A stretch of DNA of 37,755 nt from an uncultured Methylococcaceae bacterium. Lineage in GTDB: Bacteria; Pseudomonadota; Gammaproteobacteria; Methylococcales; Methylomonadaceae. Each line of letters opens with the position of its first letter. Position 1 is the first letter of the stretch. A program made the translations under genes and the position numbers. Shown here in pieces: positions 25,064-33,244 of the stretch. Where the stretch lies: NCBI GenBank assembly GCA_913056195.1, contig CAJXMF010000027.1:1-37755 (forward strand), written 5' to 3'. Below the pieces are notes generated by a model. That model searched no databases. It saw only the letters and a program-made list of their open reading frames with translations, and was not told the DNA's origin.

Positions 25064-25498
25064 TTATAGCTGCTCCTGTGTTGTTGCGGGCGGTTGATAG
25101 ACATTCAGTTTGGCGCTCGCCTGCATGCTCTCGCCTGACAGCGTACACGCAAACACAGCCAGCGCCTGATCCTGCATCAACTTTATCACCCTAATTGTCA
25201 ACACCTCACCAACCCTGAAATACGGCCGGTCTGATTCATAACGCCGCGTTCCCAGCAAAAAACCAGAACGCACCGGCCTTCCGGCCAGCCGATCCTCAAC
25301 ACCGGTAAACGCGGCAATGGTTTGCGCCATGTATTCTATCCCCAGCCAGGCCGGAACCTCTTGCCCTTGATCAAACAATCCATCCTGTCGTACGACAACC
25401 TGTGCGCACAGCGATTTTTCATCGTAATCCAGCACCTTGTGCAACAATGACATTTTGCCGCTGTGCGGAACTAATTCTGCAATATCAATATTATTCAT
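25064..25498 (-). CDS. Hotdog-fold 3-hydroxyacyl-ACP dehydratase (ApeP-type)
   Basis: The product has 144 residues. I prefer the ATG at 25498, overlapping the ketosynthase stop by 8 nt, over an earlier in-frame codon. The family pattern is ELVPHSGKMSLLHKV with the catalytic His, then WLGIEYMAQTIAAFTG with a Glu on the central helix, and RSGFLLGTRRYE. It would dehydrate 3-hydroxyacyl chains to enoyl chains. No enoyl reductase follows, so conjugated double bonds would remain, as in aryl polyenes. Confidence 0.88.
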   Translation of the reverse strand: MNNIDIAELVPHSGKMSLLHKVLDYDEKSLCAQVVVRQDGLFDQGQEVPAWLGIEYMAQTIAAFTGVEDRLAGRPVRSGFLLGTRRYESDRPYFRVGEVLTIRVIKLMQDQALAVFACTLSGESMQASAKLNVYQPPATTQEQL

Positions 25499-26669
25499 TA
25501 CGGGAAATGATAATTGAGATATTGTTTCCACCGAAAGCGAACGAATGACTTTGACAATGCATGACGCGTTGACTCAGCCCTGGCTGAACATAATTTAAAC
25601 GCGGTAATTCCGGATCGTGTTGATCCGCGTTAATATTCGGTGGTAAAGGCGTTTCTTCCTGTCTTAACAACTGCCAGCACAAGGCCAGTTCAAGTGCGGC
25701 GGCAGCGCCCAACGCATGGCCTGTCATCCCTTTGCTGGAGCTGACAGGAAGCGTCTCGCCAAAGACTTTGGCCATCACCCGGCTTTCCATTGCATCATTT
25801 AACCGAGTTGCTGTGCCGTGCAAATTAACATAATCAATCTGTTCGGGCGACAACTGTGCCTGACGCAATGCCATTCGGATTGCATTTGCCACAGCCTCGC
25901 CGGATGGGTCAGGAGCTGAGAAGTGATAGGCATCACTGCTAGCCCCAATACCTGTCAATTTAACCGGCCCCGGCTGTTTGCTCAAAATGAACAACGCTGC
26001 CGCTTCAGACAGGTTAATACCATCCCGGTGTACACCAAACGGCTTGCATAATCCTGCGGAAACCGACTCTAACGCCATAAAACCATTAACGGTAAACCGA
26101 CATAAACTATCTGCGCCACCAACAATAACCGCGTCGCATAAATCCAGTGCCAGCAGACGCCGTGCCGATGCCAGAGCACGGCCACTGGACGAACAGGCCG
26201 TCGATACGGTAAATGCAGGTCCCTTGACGCCCACAATCTGCGCCAGAAAATCGGCACTCGCGCCCAGTTGTTGCTGTTTATAATGAAACCAGGCGGGCTT
26301 TTTTCCGCTTTGCGCAACATCCGCCAACGCCCGTTCGGTATTCCGCACACCGGAGGTGCTGGTTCCGAGCACAACACCGATACGATCAGACGAATATTGC
26401 TGTCTTATGCGCTCAATGCCTGTTTTAATTTGCGCCAGCGCCGCCAGTAATAATTGATTGTTGCGACAATCGTAAAGCCTGTATCGATCTGGAATCCTGG
26501 GTAATTCTTCATTCACACACCCTACAAAAACCGGCCGCCCCGGGCTGTAATATTCGGTTTGCTGCAAGCCGCTGCGATCACCTCGTTGAATATTCTGCAG
26601 CAAAGCCTGACCTGAGCCTGCTGCCGATACCACGCCCATGGCATTCAAATAATAACTTACAGGCGACAT
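25491..26669 (-). CDS. Beta-ketoacyl-ACP synthase (ApeO-type)
   Basis: The product has 392 residues. Catalytic Cys159 in STACSSSGRAL, HGTATRLND and SSKGMTGHALGAAA are present. This branch of the family belongs to aryl-polyene clusters (ApeO) and pairs with a second ketosynthase. Overlaps with both neighbours (13 nt with the flavoprotein gene and 8 nt with the dehydratase) show tight translational coupling. It is predicted to extend or initiate polyene chains on a carrier protein that is not encoded in this window. Confidence 0.88.
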   Translation of the reverse strand: MSPVSYYLNAMGVVSAAGSGQALLQNIQRGDRSGLQQTEYYSPGRPVFVGCVNEELPRIPDRYRLYDCRNNQLLLAALAQIKTGIERIRQQYSSDRIGVVLGTSTSGVRNTERALADVAQSGKKPAWFHYKQQQLGASADFLAQIVGVKGPAFTVSTACSSSGRALASARRLLALDLCDAVIVGGADSLCRFTVNGFMALESVSAGLCKPFGVHRDGINLSEAAALFILSKQPGPVKLTGIGASSDAYHFSAPDPSGEAVANAIRMALRQAQLSPEQIDYVNLHGTATRLNDAMESRVMAKVFGETLPVSSSKGMTGHALGAAAALELALCWQLLRQEETPLPPNINADQHDPELPRLNYVQPGLSQRVMHCQSHSFAFGGNNISIIISRNE

Positions 26670-27880
26670 AATTCCACCAGCGTTTTAAGCCGGGGTTCGG
26701 CATTTTTGACATAAGGGTTTTTTTCGTCCCAGACATAGCCTGCCAAAATCGCACAAATCATTTGTTTAATATTCGCTTGCTGACGTTGATAAAAAATAAC
26801 ATCCTGCAAACCACCCTCGTACCAGGCGCTGACAAAGGTTCTGAACACATCGACGCCTGTCTGTAGCGGCTCGGCGAAAGAGTTTTGCCAGTCTACAGCC
26901 TCACCATTAAGCTGTAAATCTACCGCATCGGCGGCCAGAACGGCCGATTTCATGGCAATGGTAACGCCGGAAGAAAATACCGGATCCAGAAATTCGCCCG
27001 CGTTGCCCAACAAGGCATAGCCAGGTCCGAACAACCGACTGACATTGGCGCTATAGCCTGTCAGGCTGTTGACCGGCGTATCCCACACCGCATTTTCCAA
27101 TAATTTCGCCAGTCCCGGCTCTTCCTGCACAATGTGCTGAAACAAGGTCGCCGCATCAGTTTCGGCGCGATCAAAAAAATCCGGCTCAGCCACCACTCCC
27201 ACACTGACACGGCCATTACTGAATGGAATCAGCCAATACCAGACATCCCTGCATTCTGGATGCACGATGATTCGGATCAGATTACGGTTATAGCTTGAGT
27301 CGTGGATGCGATCTTCACAATGGCTAAACATTGATTGCCTGACCGGGAAGTCGGACGGTTTTTCAAGCCCTAAAAGCCTGGACAAAACCCGGCCAAAACC
27401 ACTGGCATCCAAGACAAAATCAGCTTCCAGTGGGTATGATTGAGAGTCGGTCTGAATCGTCAGGCGAGGCTTGTTCGCATCAAAATCGACCGCAATCACC
27501 CGCTGTCGCCAGCGGATATCCGCCCCTTTTTTTTCCGCGTCATTCGCCAACACATGATCAAAACGGCCACGCTGAACCTGAAATGTCGTGTCAAAACCAT
27601 TTCCAAACTTATCGGAAAAACAAAACTCGGTATACCGCTCACCGTGCAAAAAAGCGGCCCCGCTTTTTAACTGAAACCCGGCTTGCTCAACCGCCGGCAA
27701 CATCCCGGCCTGTTCGATAAATTCCATGCACTGCGGCAACAAGCTTTCGCCGATACTGAAACGTGGAAATTGCTGGCTCTCAATGAGAGTAACACGATGG
27801 CCTTTTTGCAACAGACAAGCCGCCGCAACAGCACCTGCTGGCCCCGCCCCAATAATGGCGATGTGTCCGCTTTCAGACAT
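26657..27880 (-). CDS. Tryptophan-halogenase-like FAD-dependent protein
   Basis: The product has 407 residues. It starts with the FAD-binding GAGPAGAVAA (residues 11-20), then SIGESLLPQ as in flavin-dependent halogenases. WYWLIP at about residues 209-214 fits the WxWxIP motif diagnostic of that family. A Lys precedes GAAFLHG at about residue 87, near where the family's catalytic Lys is expected, but I cannot align it firmly. Related genes occur in xanthomonadin-type clusters, whose aryl polyene is brominated. The gene is fused by overlap to the ApeO-type ketosynthase. A halogenating or an oxidising function are both possible. Confidence 0.8.
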   Translation of the reverse strand: MSESGHIAIIGAGPAGAVAAACLLQKGHRVTLIESQQFPRFSIGESLLPQCMEFIEQAGMLPAVEQAGFQLKSGAAFLHGERYTEFCFSDKFGNGFDTTFQVQRGRFDHVLANDAEKKGADIRWRQRVIAVDFDANKPRLTIQTDSQSYPLEADFVLDASGFGRVLSRLLGLEKPSDFPVRQSMFSHCEDRIHDSSYNRNLIRIIVHPECRDVWYWLIPFSNGRVSVGVVAEPDFFDRAETDAATLFQHIVQEEPGLAKLLENAVWDTPVNSLTGYSANVSRLFGPGYALLGNAGEFLDPVFSSGVTIAMKSAVLAADAVDLQLNGEAVDWQNSFAEPLQTGVDVFRTFVSAWYEGGLQDVIFYQRQQANIKQMICAILAGYVWDEKNPYVKNAEPRLKTLVELCRL

Positions 27881-27926
27881 AGCTGTTTTTCAATCCAAAT
27901 TTGCTATTATAGCGTAAGCCTCCGCG

Positions 27927-28532
27927 TTAATGTCGATGCCGCCAGCCATACAAAAAGTTTTGTACCAGCAAGTCGAGTGTCTGCTCGATTGTATTAATAC
28001 CCACGGCGTCCAACGAACCTGTCAACGACAGCACACAAACGCCGTGTACCCCACTCCATAACGCCCGCGCTCCCTGCCTGGCCTGCTCTTCAGTGGCCTC
28101 AGGCGTCATTCGCTGAAACAGGCATTCAATATTGGCGAACAAAACATCCACTTTTTGCTGATACCAGTCAGGCAATCCGTCTTTATCCGTCTGCTGCGGG
28201 TCAAACAGCAGACGCCAGCGATGATAATGCTGATTGGCAAACATCAAATAACGCCTGGCCGAGTCGATAACAGCCTGCTCTGGATCATCATCGTCCACAT
28301 TAACCCCCTGTAGCTCTGCGGCAAGATCATCCAGAATGCGGCCTTTCAATTCCTGTATCAGCGCATTCAGCCCACCATAAATCATATAAAACGTGCCGAC
28401 GGTGTAACCGATATCTGCGGTAATTGTTCTGACTTTTAACGCCTGAACACCCTCTTTAGCCACAATGGATTCGGCTGCATTGAGTATCATTCCCTTAATT
28501 TCAGCTTGTGTGTGTTCGCTTCTTCTCGCCAT
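27927..28532 (-). CDS. TetR-family transcriptional regulator
   Basis: The product has 201 residues. I chose the ATG at 28532 because MARRSEHTQAEIKGMILNAAESIV begins the classical TetR N-terminus; the longer frame adds a Cys-rich leader untypical for the family. The helix-turn-helix is in VRTITADIGYTVGTFYMIYGG. The C-terminal half binds an unknown ligand. It is divergent from the NUDIX gene with about 68 nt between them and lies 46 nt upstream of the flavoprotein/ketosynthase series on the same strand. It may control that series. Confidence 0.88.
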   Translation of the reverse strand: MARRSEHTQAEIKGMILNAAESIVAKEGVQALKVRTITADIGYTVGTFYMIYGGLNALIQELKGRILDDLAAELQGVNVDDDDPEQAVIDSARRYLMFANQHYHRWRLLFDPQQTDKDGLPDWYQQKVDVLFANIECLFQRMTPEATEEQARQGARALWSGVHGVCVLSLTGSLDAVGINTIEQTLDLLVQNFLYGWRHRH

Positions 28533-28600
28533 AGGCTTTTTGCAAAAACAAATCAAAACGGCTACCTTACACGAGCAGAGAGCAGGAATCGAGAGCAAAC

Positions 28601-29104
28601 ATGCACAACAATGAACTTTTAGCTGTCGTTGACGACAACGACAGCGTTATTGACTACCAACCCCGCCCGTTGATTCATCGGCAACACTTAAAACATCGGG
28701 CCGTACATATTCTGGTGTTTAACAGACAAAATCAGCTTTTCCTACAAAAGCGTTCACGCACAAAAGATTTAAACCCGGAGCTTTGGGATACCTCAGCCGC
28801 CGGCCATGTCGATAAAGGCGAACACTATGACATAGCGGCCGTTCGAGAACTACACGAAGAACTGGGTATTAAAATCGAAGCGCTCACCCCACTGTTCAAA
28901 CTCGCCCCAACACCAACCCTGGGCATGGAATTCATTCAGGTCTATCATTGTGTGCATGATGGGCCGTTTAAATGGGCTGCGGATGAAATTGATGACGGTC
29001 ATTGGCTGTCTCGCGAGCAAGTCACTCAACGCGTCAATACAAACGACCCCAGCCTGACTCAAACCTTTAAAACCATCTGGCGACACTATTTATCACAAAC
29101 ATGA
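28601..29104 (+). CDS. NUDIX hydrolase (YfcD-like)
   Basis: The product has 167 residues. The NUDIX box is complete: GHVDKGEHYDIAAVRELHEELGI follows G-x5-E-x7-REUxEExGU, with a PELWDTSAAG lead. The closest described type is the YfcD/IDI-like branch. It hydrolyses a nucleoside-diphosphate-linked compound; the substrate is unknown. The stop overlaps the next start (ATGA), coupling it to the Nif3-like gene. Confidence 0.88.
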   Translation: MHNNELLAVVDDNDSVIDYQPRPLIHRQHLKHRAVHILVFNRQNQLFLQKRSRTKDLNPELWDTSAAGHVDKGEHYDIAAVRELHEELGIKIEALTPLFKLAPTPTLGMEFIQVYHCVHDGPFKWAADEIDDGHWLSREQVTQRVNTNDPSLTQTFKTIWRHYLSQT

Positions 29105-29865
29105 TTACACGCACAAAACTCGAGACCTTTTTTGCCGCATTATTGCATCCCGAGCAGTATCCAGACTATGGCCCCAATGGCCTGCAAGTTGAAGGGGCTG
29201 AGCGCATTGAAACCGTCGCTTTTGCCGTCTCAGCCACCCGCGCCAGCATTTTACAGGCGATAGAACACAACGCCGATGCCTTGGTGGTGCATCACGGCCT
29301 GTTCTGGTTTTTTCATGGCGCTAAACCCATCACCGGCGCATTCGGACAGCGGCTGATTCCACTGATCAAACACGATATCAATTTATTCGGCTATCATTTA
29401 CCTTTAGACGGCCATGCCGAAATTGGCAATGCCGCGGTTTTAGGACGCCTGCTGAGCTGCGCGCAACAACAACCCTTCGGTGAATATAAAGGTGCCAGTA
29501 CCGGCATTAAAGGCGTGTTGGAAACCCCTGTCACGACTCTCACGCTGGCAGAAAGACTGGAAACGATTGTGCAGCATCCGGTCATGATGGCAACCCCGGA
29601 CAAACACCGTCTGGTCAACACGGTCGGCATTATCACCGGCGGCGCAAACAGCGAATGGAAAGCGGCCTTTGAACAGAATCTGGATGTCTTTATTACCGGG
29701 GAAATGAGTGAATACGATTGGCATGACAGCCAGGAACACGGTATAACCATGTTAGCGGCAGGGCACAATGCAACCGAACAATTTGGAATTAAAGCGTTAA
29801 TGGAAACAACACAGCATCAACTGGACGTTGAGTGCTTTTTTATCCGCAGTGAAAATCCTGCGTGA
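29101..29865 (+). CDS. Nif3-like dinuclear metal centre protein
   Basis: The product has 254 residues. The metal ligands of the NIF3/YbgI family are visible in ALVVHHGLFW, in the HLPLDGHAEIGN segment and in LAAGHNATEQFG. The family forms hexameric toroids with two bound metals; its biochemical role is still unclear. It is coupled to the NUDIX gene by a 4-nt overlap. It ends 14 nt before the tRNA-Asp on the other strand. Confidence 0.92.
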   Translation: MITRTKLETFFAALLHPEQYPDYGPNGLQVEGAERIETVAFAVSATRASILQAIEHNADALVVHHGLFWFFHGAKPITGAFGQRLIPLIKHDINLFGYHLPLDGHAEIGNAAVLGRLLSCAQQQPFGEYKGASTGIKGVLETPVTTLTLAERLETIVQHPVMMATPDKHRLVNTVGIITGGANSEWKAAFEQNLDVFITGEMSEYDWHDSQEHGITMLAAGHNATEQFGIKALMETTQHQLDVECFFIRSENPA

Positions 29866-29878
29866 CGGTTAGAATGAA

Positions 29879-29955
29879 TGGCGGAGCGGACGGGACTCGA
29901 ACCCGCGACCCCCGGCGTGACAGGCCGGTATTCTAACCAACTGAACTACCGCTCC
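29879..29955 (-). tRNA. tRNA-Asp (GTC)
   Basis: On the minus strand the 7-bp acceptor stem is GGAGCGG (starts at 29955) paired with CCGCTCC. It is followed by a D arm, an anticodon arm with GTC (29919-29921), a T arm with GGTTCGAGTC, and an encoded CCA at the 3' end (29879-29881). All helices pair well. The anticodon GTC decodes GAC/GAU as aspartate. Confidence 0.96.
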
Positions 29956-30011
29956 GAAGAAAGAGCGCGTATTATAAAGTAGATTTTAAATTCGTCAAAC
30001 TTTTTATCACA

Positions 30012-30695
30012 ATGAATACAGAAACCCATAAAATCCGCGTCAATGAAAAAGCCGTCGTCAGCACTATCTGGCATATTCCCGATCACTATGAGTATATCCT
30101 GCTGATTGCACCCGGCGCGGGTAAGAACATGCATTCTGAATTTATCACCACCCTGCATGATGGCATCGCCGAGCATGACATCATGACGGTTAAGTTCAAT
30201 TTTCCTTATCTGGAACAAGGCCGCACGGCACCGAATACACCGACGGTGCTGGAAGATACCTGGCTGGCGGTCATTGATGCGGTCATGGCACAAACAGGTG
30301 CGCCGCGGGAAAAACTGTTTTTATCCGGCAAAAGCATGGGCGGCCGCTATGCCACATTACTGGCGGCAAAAATCGATGGTTTTGCTGGATTGATTCTCTA
30401 TGGCTATCCGTTACACGCCCCGGGCAAAACTGAAAAACCCCGCGGCCAAGAGCTTAACGCTATCCATTCCCCCATGCTGTTTTTCCAAGGCACTCGGGAT
30501 TCACTCTGCAATCTGGGTGTTTTCAAACCCATTCTGGAAAACCTGAATCCAGCGCCGGAACTGGTCGTCATCGAAGGCGCTGATCATTCTTTTAAACTGT
30601 TAAAACGCCTCAAACGCAGCCAGGCGTCGGTCTATCAAGAGCTCATTGATAAAAGCGCCCGGTGGATTAAAAAAATCGGTGGCAGTGCAGCATAA
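30012..30695 (+). CDS. Alpha/beta hydrolase of the TEX30/KANL3-like family
   Basis: The product has 227 residues with no signal peptide. The fold shows LLIAPGAGKNMHS, the nucleophile elbow LFLSGKSMGGRYA (Ser), a later Asp in FFQGTRDSL and the His in EGADHSF. Together these form a Ser-Asp-His triad. No clear ribosome site precedes the ATG at 30012. The substrate is not known. Confidence 0.8.
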   Translation: MNTETHKIRVNEKAVVSTIWHIPDHYEYILLIAPGAGKNMHSEFITTLHDGIAEHDIMTVKFNFPYLEQGRTAPNTPTVLEDTWLAVIDAVMAQTGAPREKLFLSGKSMGGRYATLLAAKIDGFAGLILYGYPLHAPGKTEKPRGQELNAIHSPMLFFQGTRDSLCNLGVFKPILENLNPAPELVVIEGADHSFKLLKRLKRSQASVYQELIDKSARWIKKIGGSAA

Positions 30696-30791
30696 ATCAG
30701 CACTGAATAAATCCGTCCGCAGTAAATGATATCCAGCACACGGCCTTCTGATCAGATGCTCTCAATATCCATCCTTCAGAAACAACAAAAA

Positions 30792-30833
30792 TTGATCTGA
30801 ATCAAAAAACAAAAACCTTACCTTTAGTATTGT
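30792..30833 (+). promoter_or_regulatory. FNR-activated promoter: perfect FNR box plus -10 element
   Basis: TTGATCTGAATCAA (30792-30805) is a perfect match to the FNR/Anr consensus TTGAT-N4-ATCAA. TATTGT (30828-30833) would be the -10 hexamer and transcription would begin near 30840. That places the box centre near -41.5, the class II activator position. The only reading frame downstream is the 57-residue membrane protein. No experimental start is known. Confidence 0.65.
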
Positions 30834-30875
30834 TATTACTCCTTTACAAAAACAATACAACCTGAGGTAAAAATC

Positions 30876-31049
30876 ATGAGTGAAGAAAATAATGGACCTG
30901 ATAAATTCTGGATTTATATTGCTGCATTAGTTGTTGTTTTTGCTGGCGTTATGTACATGGTAAAAAGTTCCGAACATTCTAAATATACAAAAGCAGAGCA
31001 ATTGATCCAGGAAGACAGCAGTAATTCCGCCTATAAAAACAGGCCTTAG
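30876..31049 (+). CDS. Small single-pass membrane protein (57 residues) behind an FNR promoter
   Basis: The ATG at 30876 is preceded by CTGAGGTAA, a good ribosome site. The product has a short polar start (MSEENNGPDK), one transmembrane helix at about residues 11-29 (FWIYIAALVVVFAGVMYMV), and a charged cytosolic or periplasmic tail of about 28 residues. There is no family I recognise. It has its own FNR-type promoter upstream and a strong terminator downstream, so it is a single-gene unit and not a chance frame. Low-oxygen expression is predicted. It could be a small subunit of a terminal oxidase or another respiratory complex, which is a guess. Confidence 0.7.
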   Translation: MSEENNGPDKFWIYIAALVVVFAGVMYMVKSSEHSKYTKAEQLIQEDSSNSAYKNRP

Positions 31050-31084
31050 TTTTTCTGTTGTAGCGAGATTTCTCTCCTGTGATA

Positions 31085-31130
31085 CAGGCTGCACCCTAAG
31101 GAACATTCTTAGGATGTAGCCTGTTTTTTT
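31085..31130 (+). terminator. Rho-independent terminator
   Basis: CAGGCTGCACCCTAAG pairs with CTTAGGATGTAGCCTG across a 6-7-nt loop, with one or two mismatches, and is followed by a run of seven T (31124-31130). It ends the small membrane-protein transcript. In the opposite direction there is no T run, so it does not serve mdh. Confidence 0.85.
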
Positions 31131-31179
31131 GCGTTTAGGTAATACTGCTCAGTCGTCTTTAATCAGCCCATCGCCAAGA

Positions 31180-32160
31180 CTATCGCAGCAGATGCCGAAC
31201 CGCATTGCGCTCTTCTTTGAGTTCAGCCTCGGTAATCTGCAACCGGGCTCGGCTGAATTTGTTGACCGGTAAATTCTGCACGATACTGATTTGACCGTCT
31301 TTGACCGTTACAGGGTAGGAAAACATCAGGCCCTTTTCAATACCATAACTGCCATCCGAAGCAATCGCCATACTCACCCAGTCACCTTCCGGTGTCCCTC
31401 TGACCCAGGCTTTCATGTGACAAATCGCGGCGTTTGCCGCTGACGCCGCACTCGATTGTCCGCGCGCCTTGATAATAGCCGCGCCACGTTGCTGCACAGT
31501 TGGGATAAAATAGTTTTCAAACCAATTCTCACCGACCAGCGTCAACGCAGGCTGACCTTTTACCGTTGCATGATGTAAATCGGGATATTGGGTGGCGGAA
31601 TGATTACCCCAGACCACAATATTTTTGATTTCATTACAGGTGACGCCACATTTTTCAGCCAACTGACTGATTGATCGATTATGATCGAGCATGGTCATCG
31701 CGCTAAAACATTCCGGCGCCAAATCTGGCGCATTGTTCATCGCAATATAGGCATTGGTGTTAGCCGGGTTTCCGGTCACCAGAACCTTGACCTTACGATG
31801 CGCGACATCATTCAAAACCCGCCCCTGGGTGGCAAAAATTTCAGCATTCGATTCCAGCAGATCTCGCCGCTCCATACCCGGGCCACGCGGTCGAGCCCCA
31901 ATCAAAAACGCATAATCGACATTTTTGAAGGCTTCTGCGGGGTCATCGGTCACCACAATTTTATGCAATAACGGATAGGCACAATCATTTAATTCCATAA
32001 CCACCCCTCGCAGCGCATCCATGGCCGGCGTCACTTCCAGAAGACGCAGATTAATAGGCTGTTTCTGTCCAAACAGGGAGCCGCCTGCTAAACGAAACAG
32101 TAATGAATAACTGATCTGACCAGCGGCACCTGTGACGGCAATATCAATTGGGGTTTTCAT
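31180..32160 (-). CDS. mdh: Malate dehydrogenase
   Basis: The product has 326 residues, the cytosolic-type (LDH-like) malate dehydrogenase length. The NAD-binding loop is [19 protein letters not shown]. The substrate-binding arginines occur in [14 protein letters not shown], and the catalytic His in [14 protein letters not shown]. It interconverts malate and oxaloacetate with NAD and serves both the TCA cycle and the serine cycle. It is divergent from mtdA with 217 nt between the two. Confidence 0.95.
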   Translation of the reverse strand: MKTPIDIAVTGAAGQISYSLLFRLAGGSLFGQKQPINLRLLEVTPAMDALRGVVMELNDCAYPLLHKIVVTDDPAEAFKNVDYAFLIGARPRGPGMERRDLLESNAEIFATQGRVLNDVAHRKVKVLVTGNPANTNAYIAMNNAPDLAPECFSAMTMLDHNRSISQLAEKCGVTCNEIKNIVVWGNHSATQYPDLHHATVKGQPALTLVGENWFENYFIPTVQQRGAAIIKARGQSSAASAANAAICHMKAWVRGTPEGDWVSMAIASDGSYGIEKGLMFSYPVTVKDGQISIVQNLPVNKFSRARLQITEAELKEERNAVRHLLR

Positions 32161-32228
32161 GACGTTAATTTTCCCTCTTTCCTGGGCTTGGGTTCAGGCT
32201 GATCATCAACCTCAACAATAGTTCTGCC

Positions 32229-32258
32229 ACAATATGACATATTTTTGGCGGACTGCAA
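32229..32258 (-). promoter_or_regulatory. Possible mdh promoter
   Basis: On the minus strand TTGCAG (-35) and TATTGT (-10) are separated by 18 nt. Spacing and position relative to the mdh start are acceptable. The prediction is by eye only. Confidence 0.3.
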
Positions 32259-32316
32259 AGCATCCAAGCCGTACTCAAGCGGCCTTCAATGCCATTTTTA
32301 AGCTTCAGATATATTG

Positions 32317-32322
32317 TATAAT
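32317..32322 (+). promoter_or_regulatory. Possible mtdA promoter -10 element
   Basis: TATAAT (32317-32322) is a perfect -10 box about 55 nt upstream of the mtdA ATG. The best -35 candidate (TTTTTA, 16-nt spacer) is poor, so an activator may be needed. It likely drives the mtdA-gck-glyA-ftfL series. Confidence 0.4.
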
Positions 32323-32377
32323 AGTTAAATTTTGTCATCTCGCAATATAGCGTTGCGTATTACTGTCAGGTATTTTC

Positions 32378-33235
32378 ATGAAGAAGCTGTTATTCCAGTT
32401 CGACACCGACACCCACCCCGCCAGCTTTGATACGGTTGTGGCTTATGATGGCGGGGCCGATCATGTGATTACGCATGGCGGTGTTTCACCAGAAAATGTT
32501 CGTCCCTTGGTTGAAGGCTGTATTTTTACCCGTCCGCCCAAAGCCAAAAAAAATACCGCTATTTTCGTAGGCGGCAGTCAAATGGCAAAAGGCCAGGAAC
32601 TTTTCAATACAATCCAGTCGTTCTTTTTCATGGATTTCAGGGTTTCGGTGATGCTGGACAGCAATGGCAGCAACACCACGGCAGCGGCAGCCGTCGCCAA
32701 ACTCGCCAGCAGCGGCAGGCTGAAAGGCAAAAGAGCGGTCGTTCTGGCTGGAACCGGCCCTGTCGGACAACGCGCAGCGGTTATGCTGGCGCAGGAAGGC
32801 GCCGAAGTCAGCATCACCTCGCGTCATATTTTCAATGCGGAACAGACCAGCTACGCCATGAAAGAGCGGTTTGCTGTCGATTTAACCCCCATAGAAGCGG
32901 CAACGCCAGACGAACGTGCCGCAGCTATTAGCGAGGCCAATATTGTTTTGGCCACGGGCGCTGCCGGAGTTGAATTATTAAAACCTGAACATTGGCAGAA
33001 CAATCCAGCGCTTGAAATGATAGCCGACGCCAATGCCACGCCGCCTTTAGGTATCGGTGGTACGGATATGATGGACAAGGGCCAGAACCGTCACGGCAAA
33101 ATCATCTGGGGCGCCATTGGCTTTGGAACCTTGAAACTGGCCCTGCACAGAGCGTGTATTGCTAAATTGTTTGAAGACAACCATCACATTCTGGATGCTG
33201 AAGAAATTTTTCAGCTGGCAAAAGAAATGGCCTGA
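32378..33235 (+). CDS. mtdA: NADP-dependent methylene-tetrahydrofolate/methylene-tetrahydromethanopterin dehydrogenase MtdA
   Basis: The product has 285 residues, the MtdA length. YDGGADHVITHGGVSPENV, FTRPPKAKKNTAIFVGGSQ and the NADP site AVVLAGTGPVGQRAAVMLAQEGA match MtdA of methylotrophs. DSNGSNTTAAAAV is the pterin-site segment. It oxidises or reduces the methylene carrier with NADP and links formaldehyde oxidation to the folate pool. It opens the series with glycerate kinase, GlyA and FtfL, a C1-assimilation set. The downstream gene starts 9 nt after its stop. Confidence 0.95.
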   Translation: MKKLLFQFDTDTHPASFDTVVAYDGGADHVITHGGVSPENVRPLVEGCIFTRPPKAKKNTAIFVGGSQMAKGQELFNTIQSFFFMDFRVSVMLDSNGSNTTAAAAVAKLASSGRLKGKRAVVLAGTGPVGQRAAVMLAQEGAEVSITSRHIFNAEQTSYAMKERFAVDLTPIEAATPDERAAAISEANIVLATGAAGVELLKPEHWQNNPALEMIADANATPPLGIGGTDMMDKGQNRHGKIIWGAIGFGTLKLALHRACIAKLFEDNHHILDAEEIFQLAKEMA

Positions 33236-33244
33236 AGAAGATTT

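Noticed and set aside
29879..29955. tRNA-Asp as an integration site
   Set aside because: No integrase, no duplicated tRNA 3' end and no change in gene character were seen beside it.
30696..30720. CAGTGC...GCACTG hairpin at the end of the TEX30-like gene as a terminator
   Set aside because: The stem is only 6 bp with an 11-nt loop and no T run.
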